NCBI RefSeq assembly: GCF_016862795.1
Contig: NZ_BONQ01000103.1
Span: 1 to 51,116, forward strand
DNA from: Dactylosporangium siamense
Lineage (GTDB): Bacteria; Actinomycetota; Actinomycetes; Mycobacteriales; Micromonosporaceae
Reading direction: 5' to 3'
DNA: 51,116 nucleotides
Positions 32,724 through 41,397 of the stretch are shown here, piece after piece. The notes under the pieces were generated by a model. That model saw only the letters and a list, made by a program, of their open reading frames with translations, had not been told where the DNA came from and did no database searches. How positions within the stretch are numbered: the first letter of the stretch is position 1; each line of letters starts with the position of its first letter. Both the position numbers and the translations under genes were made by a program.

Positions 32724-33046
32724 ACGACGACACCGGGGGCCCGCACCCGGTCACCGGGCTCGACGACGTCGTGCACCAGCGGGTCAGGCTCGGCATCCTC
32801 ACCATCGCGCACGAGGCCCGCCGGGTGGAGTTCGGCTTCCTGCGCACCCAGCTGGAACTGACCGCCGGCAACCTCTCCCAGCACCTCGGCGTGCTGGAGA
32901 CCGCGGGCCTGGTCGAGGTCGAGAAGGGGTACGCCGGCAAGCGCGGCCGGACCTGGATCACCCTCACCCCGGCGGGCACCACCGCGCTCGCCGAGGAGAT
33001 CGCGCGCCTCAAGCAACTCATCGCCCGCGTCGAATCGCCCCAATGA
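32720..33046 (+). CDS. winged-helix transcriptional regulator
   Basis: A 108-residue MarR/ArsR-like winged-helix protein (HTH_34 type): GLDDVVHQRVRLGILTIAHEARRVEFGFLRTQLELTAGNLSQHLGVLETAGLVEVEKGYAGKRGRTWITLTPAGTTALAEEIARL. The recognition helix is around TAGNLSQHLGVLE, and the wing contains KGYAGKRGRTW. The GTG start overlaps the upstream small ORF. It may bind the inverted repeat at 32561-32591. Ligand unknown; relatives often control a membrane protein encoded beside them. Confidence 0.83.
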   Translation: MNDDTGGPHPVTGLDDVVHQRVRLGILTIAHEARRVEFGFLRTQLELTAGNLSQHLGVLETAGLVEVEKGYAGKRGRTWITLTPAGTTALAEEIARLKQLIARVESPQ

Positions 33047-33068
33047 CACCCGCCCAATGACACCCGCC
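33041..33068 (+). repeat. two-copy 14-bp direct repeat
   Basis: CAATGACACCCGCC occurs twice in tandem across the stop codon of the regulator and into the spacer before the hydrolase gene. Confidence 0.8.
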
Positions 33069-33089
33069 CCAAAGACACCAGGAGGCACC

Positions 33090-34286
33090 ATGTCCGCACC
33101 GCAGATCGACCGTGCCCGCCTGTCCCGCCGTGGCGTCCTCACCGCGGCCCTCGCGGCGGGGCTCACCGTGCCGTTCGGTGTGCCCGGCCGGGCCGCGGCC
33201 GGGGCCGCCGCCGGGCCGCCGCGGCTCGTCCTGCCCGCGCCGACCGGACCGTTCCCGGTCGGCACGGTCCCGCTGCACCTCGTCGACCGGTCCCGCCCGG
33301 ATCCCCTGACCGGTCCGCCACACCACCGCGAGCTGATGGCCAGTGTCTGGTACCCGGCCCGCGACGTGGCCCGGTACCCGCGGGCGGAATGGCTGCCCGA
33401 CGCGTCGCTGAACGCGCTGCTGACGCAGAACGAGTTCCCGCCCGACGTGGTGTCGACCCCGTTCACGGCCGGCCGCTCGGGCGCCCCGGTGCGCCGGTCG
33501 GGCGAGCGGCTGCCGGTCGTGGTGTTCTCGCACGGCGCGCACGGCCACCGCTTCGAGTACACGACCGTGGTGCAGGAGCTGGCCAGCCACGGATACGTGG
33601 TGGTGACCGTGGACCACACCTATGACGCGTTCACCGGGTTCCCCGACGGCCGGATCCTCGAACCGCTGCGGGACGGGGACTTCTTCCTCGGCGCCCGCGA
33701 CTTCGCCGACGACATCCCGTTCGTCCTGGACTGCATCGAGGACCTCGCCGCCGGGCGGAACCCCGACGCCGATCACCGGCCGCTGCCCGCCGGGCTGCGC
33801 GGCGCCCTCGACCCGCGTCGCATCGGCATGTTCGGCTGGTCGAAGGGTGCGACGGCCACCGCCTGGACCATGCTGGCGGACCGGCGGGTGCGCGCCGGGC
33901 TGGCCATCGACGCCCCGATGGAGCCGCTCGTCGAGACCGATCTCGACCGGCCCTTCATGCTGATGACCGCCGAGTTCACCCGCGCCGAGGAGCCGGTCGC
34001 CCAATGCTGGTCGCACCTGAAGGGATGGCGGCTCAACATCCAGGCCGACGGCGCGAGCCACCGCTCGTACTGCGACTACGAGGTGCTGGTGCCGCAGCTG
34101 GCGGCCGTGGTCGGAATGAGCGACGAGGAACTGCTGGGCTGGATCGGCCCCCTCGAGCCGTCCCGGGGGCTGCGCATCCAGCAGGCGTACCCCCTCGCGT
34201 TCTTCGACCAGCACCTGCGCCACCGCCGCCAGCGCCTCCTCGAAGGCCCGTCCCGGGCGTTCCCCGAGGTGCGTTTCATCCCGTAG
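33090..34286 (+). CDS. Tat-exported alpha/beta hydrolase (PAF-acetylhydrolase-like)
   Basis: A 398-residue protein. A twin-arginine signal (RLSRRGVLTAALAAGLTVPF) suggests folded export. The alpha/beta hydrolase core shows VVVFSHGAHGHRFEYTTVVQELASHGYVVVTVDHTYDAF (oxyanion region), the nucleophile elbow GMFGWSKGATAT, an acid after LAIDAPMEP and a late His in GASHRSYCDY, as in plasma PAF-acetylhydrolase-like lipases/esterases. The substrate is unknown. AGGAGG lies 4 bases before the ATG. It may be in one transcript with the winged-helix regulator. Confidence 0.82.
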   Translation: MSAPQIDRARLSRRGVLTAALAAGLTVPFGVPGRAAAGAAAGPPRLVLPAPTGPFPVGTVPLHLVDRSRPDPLTGPPHHRELMASVWYPARDVARYPRAEWLPDASLNALLTQNEFPPDVVSTPFTAGRSGAPVRRSGERLPVVVFSHGAHGHRFEYTTVVQELASHGYVVVTVDHTYDAFTGFPDGRILEPLRDGDFFLGARDFADDIPFVLDCIEDLAAGRNPDADHRPLPAGLRGALDPRRIGMFGWSKGATATAWTMLADRRVRAGLAIDAPMEPLVETDLDRPFMLMTAEFTRAEEPVAQCWSHLKGWRLNIQADGASHRSYCDYEVLVPQLAAVVGMSDEELLGWIGPLEPSRGLRIQQAYPLAFFDQHLRHRRQRLLEGPSRAFPEVRFIP

Positions 34287-34291
34287 GCGCA

Positions 34292-34333
34292 GCGTCGCGC
34301 TTCCCGACCCACGCCGGTCGGGGAGCGCGGCGC
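34292..34333. terminator. bidirectional 18-bp-stem terminator hairpin
   Basis: Arms 34292-34309 and 34316-34333 pair over 18 bases with a few G-U pairs and a 6-base loop (CACGCC), filling most of the gap between the convergent hydrolase and LuxR-type genes. Confidence 0.72.
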
Positions 34334-34342
34334 GATCGCCGG

Positions 34343-36973
34343 TCAGACCAGGCCGAGCTCGCGGGCCCGGCGCACGGCCTCGCTGCGACTCGTCACCTGC
34401 AGCTTGCGCAGCACGTCGCGGATGTGGGTGCGCACCGTGCCCACCGACACGTGCATCATCGCCGCGACCTCCTCCGCCGGCGTCAGCGCCGCCAGGTGCC
34501 GCAGGACCTCCGCCTGCCGGGCGCTGAGCACGGGCACCGGCCCGGCCACCAGCGGCCGGCCCGGATCCGCCGGCGCGACACCCGGCAGCCGCAACAGCCG
34601 GCGCAGGACGGCGTCCGACTCGTAGACCGCGCGCGTGCCGCCGTCGTCGACCGTGAACTCGACCGCCGTCTGCAGCGCCTCCGCGGCCCGTTCCTGGTCG
34701 CCCTGGCGGGCCGTGGCCGCGGCGACCAGCAGCCAGGCGTCGACCAGGACCCCCACCGGCAGGCCGAACTGCCGCAGCACCCGGTGCGCGCACTCGACCG
34801 CGTGCTGCGGGTCGCCGGCGGCGAGGAAGGCGGCGCCGCGGACCACGTCGACCTCCGGCCGGTCCAGACCGAGGAGGGCCAGTCCCCGGAACGCCTCCTC
34901 GTGCCGGCCCATCGCGACCAGGACCCGCAGCTCGGCGAGGTCCAGCTCGTGCCGCACCCATCTGCGGGCCGGTGCCGCGACCGGCGTGCCGCGCAGCACC
35001 GACAGCGCGGCGGGCAGCTCACCGCGGGCCCGCAGCAGCCTGGACCGCACGATGGCCAGGCTGGCCGCGTAGACGCTCTCCCGCGGCCCGCTGCCGGCCT
35101 CCAGCCCGGCCTCGGCGGTGCGCAGGTAGTGCCAGGCGGCGGCGGTGTCGTACCGTTCGACCGCCACCCAGGCGAGGGCGGCGTCGGCGACGTGCCGCGG
35201 CCCCCGGTTCAGCTCCTGGGTGCGCGCCACGACGTCGGACGCCCGCTGCGCCGCGTCGTACGCCGCCCGCAGCCGGCCCAGCAGCGCCTCGGTGAAGGCC
35301 AGGTGCTGCGTGCAGTACGCGAGCAGCCCGCCGCACCGTTCGCTGACCGCCGCCCGGACCGCCGCGGCGTACCCGTCGGCGGCCTGGGCGAGCCGTCCCG
35401 CCCGCAGGTGCGCGGTCGCGACGCCGGACAGCACGAACACCGACAGCTCGGGCCGGGCCGCGACCCGGCCGTGGTCGACCTGGGGCAGCAGCTGCATCGC
35501 CGTCTGCGTGACCGCCTGGAGCAGCTCGGCGTCGCCCGTCTCGTAGGCGACCGACTGCCGCACGATGCAGGCCGCGAGCCGGCTCGGCAGTGCCGCGTCC
35601 GGGCCGGGCAGCCACGCGTCACCGGCCAGCAGCCGCTCGGCGCGGGTGATGTCGTCGTGGCTGAGCGCGAGCGCGGCGGCGACCATCACGCCCTCCGGGG
35701 TCCCCGGTGTCGCGGGCATGCCGGCGAGCAGGCCGGTGAGCCGCCCGGTCGGCCCGTCCATGATGACCTCGGCGACGGCCAGGTCGTCGACGACGAACCG
35801 GGCCGCCGCGTCCCAGGCGCCCACCGCGGCGGCGTGCCCGACCGCCCCGGGCAGCTCGCCGTGGCGGGCGCACCACCGGGCCGCGACGAGCCGGGCGGAG
35901 CGCTCCTCCTCGGCCGGCAGCGGCAGCCGGTCGCGCAGCACCGCGCGGAACAGCGGGTGGAACCGGCGGGTGCCCCGCATCCCCGGCACGTCCTCCAGGA
36001 ACGCGCCGGCCTCCTCGAGGTCGGCGAGCACATCCCAGGTGGCGCCGGTGCCGTGCGGGCCGCCGACGAGCGCCGCGAGCTCGGCGGTGAACGCGTCGAG
36101 CCGCCCGACCCCGGCCAGGAGCCGCCGTTGCGGCGGGGTCAGCCGGTCGAGGATCTCCCCGGCGAAGTAGTCGACGATGTAGTCGTGGCCGGCCAGCGCG
36201 GGCACGGTCACGCCGTCTTCGTCCCGCATCGCCATCGCGCACAGCCGCACCCCGGCGAGCCAGCCCCGGGTCTGCCGGGTGACCTCGTCGAGGGCGGCGT
36301 CGGTCAGGTCGATGCCGTACAGGGCGAACATCGCCCGCACCTCGGCGGGGTGCAGCGCGAGGTCGGCCGCGGGCACCTCGCTGAGCTGGTCGGTCAGCCG
36401 GTAGCGGTGCAGCGGGAACTGCGGCCGGTGCCGGCCGATCAGCACGAGCCGGAGCCGGCCCTGCGCGTGCCGCAGCAGGAACTCGACCTCGTGCAGCTGC
36501 TCCGCGTCGAGCCAGCCGACGTCGTCCAGGACCAGCACGATCGGGTCATGATGCCGGGCCAGCACCGCCGCCACCTCGATCACGGCCCGGTGATCGGGCC
36601 CATCGGTCCAGTCCAGCAGCGCCGCGGGCAGCAGCGCGCCGGCCCGCCGCAGGGCGGCCAGCAGGTGCCGCCACATGCGCGCCGGCTGTCGCCGGTCGTC
36701 CTGGTCGAGGGTGAGCCAGGCGATCGTGTCCCAGCCGGGACTGTCGTCGGCCCACGCCGCGATCAGCTGGCTCTTCCCGGACCCGGCCGGGCCGGTGACG
36801 ACGGTGACCGGCCGGTCGGTCAGGCTCCACAGCGCGTCGATGAGCCGCTCCCGCCGCAGCCACCGCTCCACCGGCTCGGGCCGGGCCAGCTTCGCGGGCA
36901 GCAGCGCGGACGCGTCCGCCCGTGCCGGCGCGTCGCCAGTGACGCCTCCACTCGTTTCGATGGGGTCCAGCAT
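34343..36973 (-). CDS. large LuxR-family (MalT-like) ATP-dependent regulator
   Basis: An 876-residue LAL-type regulator. A Walker A motif VVTGPAGSGKSQLIAAW lies near residue 60 and a Walker B-like strand at DPIVLVLDDVGWLD, followed by a STAND-type module and a long alpha-helical (TPR-like) middle. The C-terminal LuxR helix-turn-helix reads LSARQAEVLRHLAALTPAEEVAAMMHVSVGTVRTHIRDVLRKLQVTSRSEAVRRARELGLV. Such proteins act as ligand- and ATP-dependent activators. The ATG at 36973 is preferred to much earlier in-frame codons that would overlap the divergent MMPL gene, its likely target. Confidence 0.85.
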   Translation of the reverse strand: MLDPIETSGGVTGDAPARADASALLPAKLARPEPVERWLRRERLIDALWSLTDRPVTVVTGPAGSGKSQLIAAWADDSPGWDTIAWLTLDQDDRRQPARMWRHLLAALRRAGALLPAALLDWTDGPDHRAVIEVAAVLARHHDPIVLVLDDVGWLDAEQLHEVEFLLRHAQGRLRLVLIGRHRPQFPLHRYRLTDQLSEVPAADLALHPAEVRAMFALYGIDLTDAALDEVTRQTRGWLAGVRLCAMAMRDEDGVTVPALAGHDYIVDYFAGEILDRLTPPQRRLLAGVGRLDAFTAELAALVGGPHGTGATWDVLADLEEAGAFLEDVPGMRGTRRFHPLFRAVLRDRLPLPAEEERSARLVAARWCARHGELPGAVGHAAAVGAWDAAARFVVDDLAVAEVIMDGPTGRLTGLLAGMPATPGTPEGVMVAAALALSHDDITRAERLLAGDAWLPGPDAALPSRLAACIVRQSVAYETGDAELLQAVTQTAMQLLPQVDHGRVAARPELSVFVLSGVATAHLRAGRLAQAADGYAAAVRAAVSERCGGLLAYCTQHLAFTEALLGRLRAAYDAAQRASDVVARTQELNRGPRHVADAALAWVAVERYDTAAAWHYLRTAEAGLEAGSGPRESVYAASLAIVRSRLLRARGELPAALSVLRGTPVAAPARRWVRHELDLAELRVLVAMGRHEEAFRGLALLGLDRPEVDVVRGAAFLAAGDPQHAVECAHRVLRQFGLPVGVLVDAWLLVAAATARQGDQERAAEALQTAVEFTVDDGGTRAVYESDAVLRRLLRLPGVAPADPGRPLVAGPVPVLSARQAEVLRHLAALTPAEEVAAMMHVSVGTVRTHIRDVLRKLQVTSRSEAVRRARELGLV

Positions 36974-37108
36974 GGCAGCGCGGCACCACCGGGCGCCACG
37001 CGTGCCGTGGCGGGGGCCCGGCCGGGGGGCGTTTTCCCTGTTCCGGCCCGGTATGGCAACGCAGCGGCCATATGCTCGGTGGGCCGGCCGGTCGAAGGGA
37101 GCAGTCTC

Positions 37109-39295
37109 ATGGCGACCTTGCTGCACCGTCTCGGTGCCTTCGCGGCCCGCCGCCGCTGGACCGTGCTCGGCGTGTGGGCGGCGGTCCTCGTCGCCGTCGG
37201 CGTGTCCGCGGCGGCGTTCGCGCAGCCGACCACGTCGGCGATCACGATCCCCGGGACCGAGTCGCAACGCGCCATCGAACTGCTGGCGACGAAGTTCCCC
37301 GGCACCGGCGGCGCCAGCGCCCGGATCGTCGTCGCCGCGCCGAAGGGGCACACCCTCGACGAGGCCGACTACACCGCGCGGGCCGCCGAGGCGCTCACCG
37401 CGCTGGCCAAGGCGCCGCAGGTCATCGCGGTCACCGGGTTCACCGAGGCGACGCTCAGCGCGGACAGGCGCATCGCGTTCGCCGACGTGCAGTACGCGGT
37501 GCCGGTCGCCGACGTCACCCAGGAGGCCAAGGACGCCCTCGAGGCGCTCGCCGGGCCGGCCCGCGCCGCCGGGCTACAGGTCGAGTTCTCCGGCGGGGTG
37601 GTGTCGACCACCGAGGCGCACGGCGCGAGCAGCGAGCTGTCCGGCATGATCGTCGCGTACCTGGTGCTGGCGCTCACGCTCGGCGGCCTGGTGATCGCCG
37701 GCATGCCGCTGCTCAACGCGCTCGTCGGGGTCGGTGTCGGGATGCTGGGCATCCAGGTGGTGACCGGGTTCGTCACGCTCAACTCGACCGCGCCGGCGCT
37801 CGCCACGATGCTGGGCCTCGCGGTCGGCATCGACTACGCGCTGTTCATCGTGGCCCGGCACCGCCAGCAGGTCCGCGACGGCATGGCCGTCGACGAGTCG
37901 ATCGCGGTGGCCACCGGCACCGCCGGCAGCGCCGTGGTCTTCGCCGGCGTCACCGTGATCATCGCCCTGTGCGGCCTGGCGGTGGCCCGCATCCCGTTCC
38001 TGACCGTGATGGGCCTGTGCGCCGCGGCCACCGTCGCGGTCACCGTCGTGCTGGCGGTCACGCTCACCCCGGCGGTCCTCGGCGTCGCCGGGCACCGCAT
38101 CGCCCGGAGCCGCGTCGCGTTCCTGAACCGGCGCGCCGAGCCGAAGGCCAGGCCGTTCGGGCAGCGCTGGGCGCGCGTCGTGACCGCCCGGCCGTGGCTG
38201 ACGGTGCTGGCCTGCCTGGCCGTCGTCGGCGTCATGGCGCTGCCGGTGCTGGACATGCGCCTGGGCCTGCCGTCGGACGGCACCAAGTCGACCGGCACGA
38301 CCGAACGCCGCGCCTACGACCTGCTCGCCAAGGGCTTCGGCGCGGGCTTCAACGCCCCGCTCACGCTCGTGCTGTACGGTCCCGGCCGCACCGACATGAA
38401 GACCGTCGGCGAGCAGGCCGCGCCGCTGGTGCAGGCCGACCCGGACGTCGCGGTGGCCGTCCCCGCGGCCACCAACCAGGCGGGCGACGTGGTGATCCTG
38501 TCGGTCATCCCGAAGTCCGGCCCCGACTCGCCGCAGACCAAGGACCTCGTCAAGCGGATCCGCGCGGCCGGCGAGGAGGCGAAGCGGCAGGCCGGGATCA
38601 CCGCGTACGTCACCGGCACCACCGCGTTCAACAACGACGTGTCGGACAAGCTCGGCAGCGCCCTCACCCCGTTCCTGACGCTCATCGTCGTGCTCGCCCT
38701 GCTCCTGTTGTTGCTGGTGTTCCGTTCGGTGCTGGTGCCGGTGAAGGCCGTCGCCGGGTTCCTGCTGTCCCTCGGTGCCTCGATGGGCATGGTCACCTTC
38801 GTGTTCCAGCAGGGCCATCTCGGCGGCGTGTTCGGCGTGCAGGCCCCGGGCCCGATCATGAGCTTCCTGCCGGTGCTGGTCATCGGCATCCTGTTCGGCC
38901 TGGCGATGGACTACGAGGTGTTCCTGGTCTCCCGGGTCAAGGAGGCCTTCACCCATCACGGCGACGCCCGCCGCGCGATCGTCGACGGGATGCGCGACAG
39001 CGCCCGGGTCGTCACCGCCGCCGGTCTGATCATGGCGGCCGTGTTCACCGCGTTCATCTTCGGCGGCGACGTCATCATCAAGGCGATCGGCTTCTCCCTG
39101 GCCGTCGGCGTCGCCGTGGACGCCTTCATCGTCCGCATGACCCTCGTCCCGGCGGTGCTGCACATCCTCGGGCGCAGCGCCTGGTGGCTCCCGCGCCGGT
39201 TGCAGCGGCTGCTGCCGGACGTGGACATCGAGGGCACCCGGCTGGCGGCGGAGGCGAGCCACCACCCCGAACCCGAACTGGTGTCACACCGCTGA
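37109..39295 (+). CDS. MMPL/RND family transporter
   Basis: A 728-residue inner-membrane protein of the MMPL family. One N-terminal helix is followed by an extracytoplasmic domain (TIPGTESQRAIELLATKFPGTGGASARIVV), a bundle containing TMLGLAVGIDYALFIVARHRQQV, and a second half with the same plan (MRLGLPSDGTKSTGTTERRAYDLLAKGFG, then ILFGLAMDYEVFLVSRVKE). The Asp residues in GIDYALF and AMDYEVF are the proton-relay positions of the family. It exports lipids or drugs by proton motive force. AAGGGA precedes the ATG. Divergent from the LuxR-type regulator, which probably controls it. Confidence 0.88.
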   Translation: MATLLHRLGAFAARRRWTVLGVWAAVLVAVGVSAAAFAQPTTSAITIPGTESQRAIELLATKFPGTGGASARIVVAAPKGHTLDEADYTARAAEALTALAKAPQVIAVTGFTEATLSADRRIAFADVQYAVPVADVTQEAKDALEALAGPARAAGLQVEFSGGVVSTTEAHGASSELSGMIVAYLVLALTLGGLVIAGMPLLNALVGVGVGMLGIQVVTGFVTLNSTAPALATMLGLAVGIDYALFIVARHRQQVRDGMAVDESIAVATGTAGSAVVFAGVTVIIALCGLAVARIPFLTVMGLCAAATVAVTVVLAVTLTPAVLGVAGHRIARSRVAFLNRRAEPKARPFGQRWARVVTARPWLTVLACLAVVGVMALPVLDMRLGLPSDGTKSTGTTERRAYDLLAKGFGAGFNAPLTLVLYGPGRTDMKTVGEQAAPLVQADPDVAVAVPAATNQAGDVVILSVIPKSGPDSPQTKDLVKRIRAAGEEAKRQAGITAYVTGTTAFNNDVSDKLGSALTPFLTLIVVLALLLLLLVFRSVLVPVKAVAGFLLSLGASMGMVTFVFQQGHLGGVFGVQAPGPIMSFLPVLVIGILFGLAMDYEVFLVSRVKEAFTHHGDARRAIVDGMRDSARVVTAAGLIMAAVFTAFIFGGDVIIKAIGFSLAVGVAVDAFIVRMTLVPAVLHILGRSAWWLPRRLQRLLPDVDIEGTRLAAEASHHPEPELVSHR

Positions 39296-39298
39296 GGG

Positions 39299-39329
39299 TT
39301 GACCTTCCAGCTACTGGAACGGGTTGACT
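39299..39329 (+). promoter_or_regulatory. MerR-type promoter with palindrome in a 19-bp spacer
   Basis: A TTGACC -35 (39299-39304) is followed by the perfect TTCCAG-CTA-CTGGAA palindrome (39305-39319) and a weak TTGACT -10 at 39324-39329, a 19-base spacing. The layout fits the over-wound promoters that MerR proteins bind. Transcription from about 39336 would be leaderless. Confidence 0.5.
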
Positions 39330-39335
39330 GGACGC

Positions 39336-40154
39336 ATGACACCGGGCGTCACCATCGGGGAGTTCTCACGGCTGTGCCACCTCAGCGCCAAGACGCTGCG
39401 GTATTACCACGACATCGAGCTGCTGGTGCCGGCCAGCGTCGACGGCACCGGATACCGGCGGTACGCACCCGGTCAGGTCGACGACGCGCACCTCATCCGG
39501 CGCCTGCGCGACCTCGACATGCCGATCGCCGAGATCCGGGGCGTGCTCGCCGAGCCGGACCCGGCCGCGCGGCAGGACGCGCTGGCGCGGCACCTGGACC
39601 GGATGGAGGCCGAGCTCACCCGCACCCGGGACGTCGTGGCCTCGCTGCGGCGGCTGCTGGGGTCCGAGCCCGACCTGCCGGTGCGGCACCGCCGGGCGCC
39701 GGGGTCGCCGGTGCTGCGGATGTCGGCGCGGCTGGCCCGCACCGAGGTGACGGACTTCTGCCGGCGGGTCTACCCCGAGATGTACGCGGTCCTCGGCGCG
39801 CTCGGCACCGACCCGGCGGGACCCGCGGGGGCGACCTACTCGGCGGAGTTCTTCGAGGGCGAGACCGGTGACGTCGTCGCCTTCGTGCCGGTGGCGGCGT
39901 CAGCGGTACCACCCGGCGACGACCGTTTCGGCATCCTCCCGCCCGCCCGGTACGCCGTCGCCGTCCACAGCGGACCGTTCAGCGACTGTGACATCACCTA
40001 CGGCCGGCTCGGCCGGCACGTGGCCGAGCACGACATCGCACTGCCCGACCCGATCGTCGAGCTCTACCTCGTCGGCCCCGACGAGACCGGCGACCCGGAA
40101 CAGTTCCGCACCGAGATCTGCTGGCCCATCCAACCTGAGGAGCGCTTCGCATGA
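39336..40154 (+). CDS. MerR family regulator with effector domain
   Basis: A 272-residue regulator. The N-terminal MerR domain is VTIGEFSRLCHLSAKTLRYYHDIELLVPASVDGTGYRRYAPGQVDDAHLIRRLRDLDMPIAEIRGVL, followed by a coiled-coil (residues about 85-115) and a GyrI-like ligand domain (VVAFVPVAASAVPPGDDRFGILPPARYAVAVHSGPFSDCDITYGRLGRHVAEH...). This BltR/BmrR-like layout senses hydrophobic compounds. The ATG at 39336 is preferred over a TTG four codons earlier; no Shine-Dalgarno site is seen, in line with a leaderless message. The next gene starts within its stop (ATGA). Confidence 0.87.
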   Translation: MTPGVTIGEFSRLCHLSAKTLRYYHDIELLVPASVDGTGYRRYAPGQVDDAHLIRRLRDLDMPIAEIRGVLAEPDPAARQDALARHLDRMEAELTRTRDVVASLRRLLGSEPDLPVRHRRAPGSPVLRMSARLARTEVTDFCRRVYPEMYAVLGALGTDPAGPAGATYSAEFFEGETGDVVAFVPVAASAVPPGDDRFGILPPARYAVAVHSGPFSDCDITYGRLGRHVAEHDIALPDPIVELYLVGPDETGDPEQFRTEICWPIQPEERFA

Positions 40155-40504
40155 CCGACCTCGCCATCGCCCACGTCACCGTCGACTGCACGGACGCGGC
40201 CGCCCTCGCCGCGTTCTACGCGGCGCTGCTGGACCGCGCGGTGGACCCCTCGCCGACCGAGTTCTTCGCCACCGTCGGCCGCTCGGCCGGCGCCCACCCG
40301 GTGCTCATGTTCATCCAGGTGCCCGACCGCACCCCGGGCAAGAACAGCATCCACCTGGACCTGCACACGGCCGACCTGCCCGGTGAGGTCGCCCGCGCGG
40401 TCGGCCTCGGCGCCAAGCACGTCGCGGACTTCGCCGAGTACGGCGTGGTTTGGACGACGCTCGCCGACCCGGAGGGTAACGTCTTCGACATCGGCGCGAG
40501 CTGA
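40151..40504 (+). CDS. VOC (glyoxalase/dioxygenase-like) superfamily protein
   Basis: A 117-residue single VOC module: IAHVTVDCTDAAALAAFYAALLDRAV, then NSIHLDLHTADLPGEVARAVGLGAKHVADF and VWTTLADPEGNVFDIG. Possible metal ligands are the His in IAHVTVD, the His in IHLDL and a late Glu in PEGNVF. Members include glyoxalases, dioxygenases and drug-binding resistance proteins. It is translationally coupled to the MerR-type regulator (ATGA), so it is probably a target of the same sensed compound. Confidence 0.82.
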   Translation: MTDLAIAHVTVDCTDAAALAAFYAALLDRAVDPSPTEFFATVGRSAGAHPVLMFIQVPDRTPGKNSIHLDLHTADLPGEVARAVGLGAKHVADFAEYGVVWTTLADPEGNVFDIGAS

Positions 40505-40525
40505 TCTTCACCAGGGAGGCGTGGC

Positions 40526-41380
40526 TTGGACGGCGACCGGCGGAAACGCTTCGTCGAACTCCACCGGGAGGGCTGCTTCCTGCTGCCCAACGCGTGGGAC
40601 ATCGGCAGCGCCCGGATGCTCGAGGCGGCCGGTTTCCCGGCCGTGGCGACCACCAGCGCCGGGATCGCGTTCTCCCTGGGCCGCCCCGACCACGACTTCT
40701 TCGCCGAGCACGGACCCGCCGGCCGCATCGACCGCGACACGATGCTCCGGCGGGTCCGTGAGATCACCGCCGCGGTCGCGGTGCCGGTGAGCGCCGACCT
40801 CGAGGAGGGGTTCGGCGAGGCTCCGGAGACGGTCGCGACCACGATCAGGATGGCCCTGGCCGCCGGGGCCGCCGGCGGCAACATCGAGGACTTCACCGGC
40901 GAGCGGGCCCGCCCGCTGCACGACCCGGCGCTCGCGGTGGACCGCATCCGGGCCGCCCGGGCCACCGTGGACGCCGCCGGCGAGCCGTTCGTCCTCGTCG
41001 GCCGCACCGACACGCTGCTGGTCGGCGGCTCCGTCGCCGAGTCCGTCGAGCGGGCCAACGCCTACCTGGCGGCCGGCGCGGACTGCGCGTTCGTGCCGGG
41101 CGCCGCCGACGCCGCCACCATCGCCACCCTGGTCCGCGAGCTGGACGGCCCGCTCAACGTCGTCATGGGCCTCACCGGCAACGCGCTCTCCCTCGACGAC
41201 CTGCGCGACCTCGGCGTGCGCCGGGTCACCGTCGGTGGCAGCATCGCCCGCGCCATGTATCGCCACCTGCAGCGCGCCGCCCAGGAACTGGCGCAGGGCA
41301 CCTTCACCTACGCCCAGGACCAGCTCTCCCAGGCCGACCTCAACGACCTGTTCCGCCCGCACCAACCCGACGTCGGCTGA
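40526..41380 (+). CDS. isocitrate lyase/PEP mutase family protein
   Basis: A 284-residue TIM barrel of the PEP mutase/isocitrate lyase superfamily: GCFLLPNAWDIGSARMLEAAGFPAVATTSAGIAFSLG at the N-terminus, the metal-binding strand VPVSADLEEGFGEAP, GGNIEDF and FVLVGRTDTLL. Members form or break C-C or P-C bonds next to a carboxylate (carboxyphosphonoenolpyruvate mutase, 2-methylisocitrate lyase-like or oxaloacetate hydrolase). The exact reaction is not predictable. The TTG start is supported by GGGAGG 6 bases upstream. Confidence 0.83.
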   Translation: MDGDRRKRFVELHREGCFLLPNAWDIGSARMLEAAGFPAVATTSAGIAFSLGRPDHDFFAEHGPAGRIDRDTMLRRVREITAAVAVPVSADLEEGFGEAPETVATTIRMALAAGAAGGNIEDFTGERARPLHDPALAVDRIRAARATVDAAGEPFVLVGRTDTLLVGGSVAESVERANAYLAAGADCAFVPGAADAATIATLVRELDGPLNVVMGLTGNALSLDDLRDLGVRRVTVGGSIARAMYRHLQRAAQELAQGTFTYAQDQLSQADLNDLFRPHQPDVG

Positions 41381-41397
41381 CGGACCGGAGTCGGCGG

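Noticed and set aside
34004-37108. Apparent 1000-residue N-terminal extension of the MMPL transporter
   Set aside because: The stretch is antisense to the LuxR-type gene and has no protein-like composition; the family start MATLLHRLGAFAARRRWTV with its own ribosome-binding site is at 37109.
36974-37108. A sigma-A promoter at TATGCT (37071) for the MMPL gene
   Set aside because: No acceptable -35 lies at 16-18 bases, so it was not listed as a feature.
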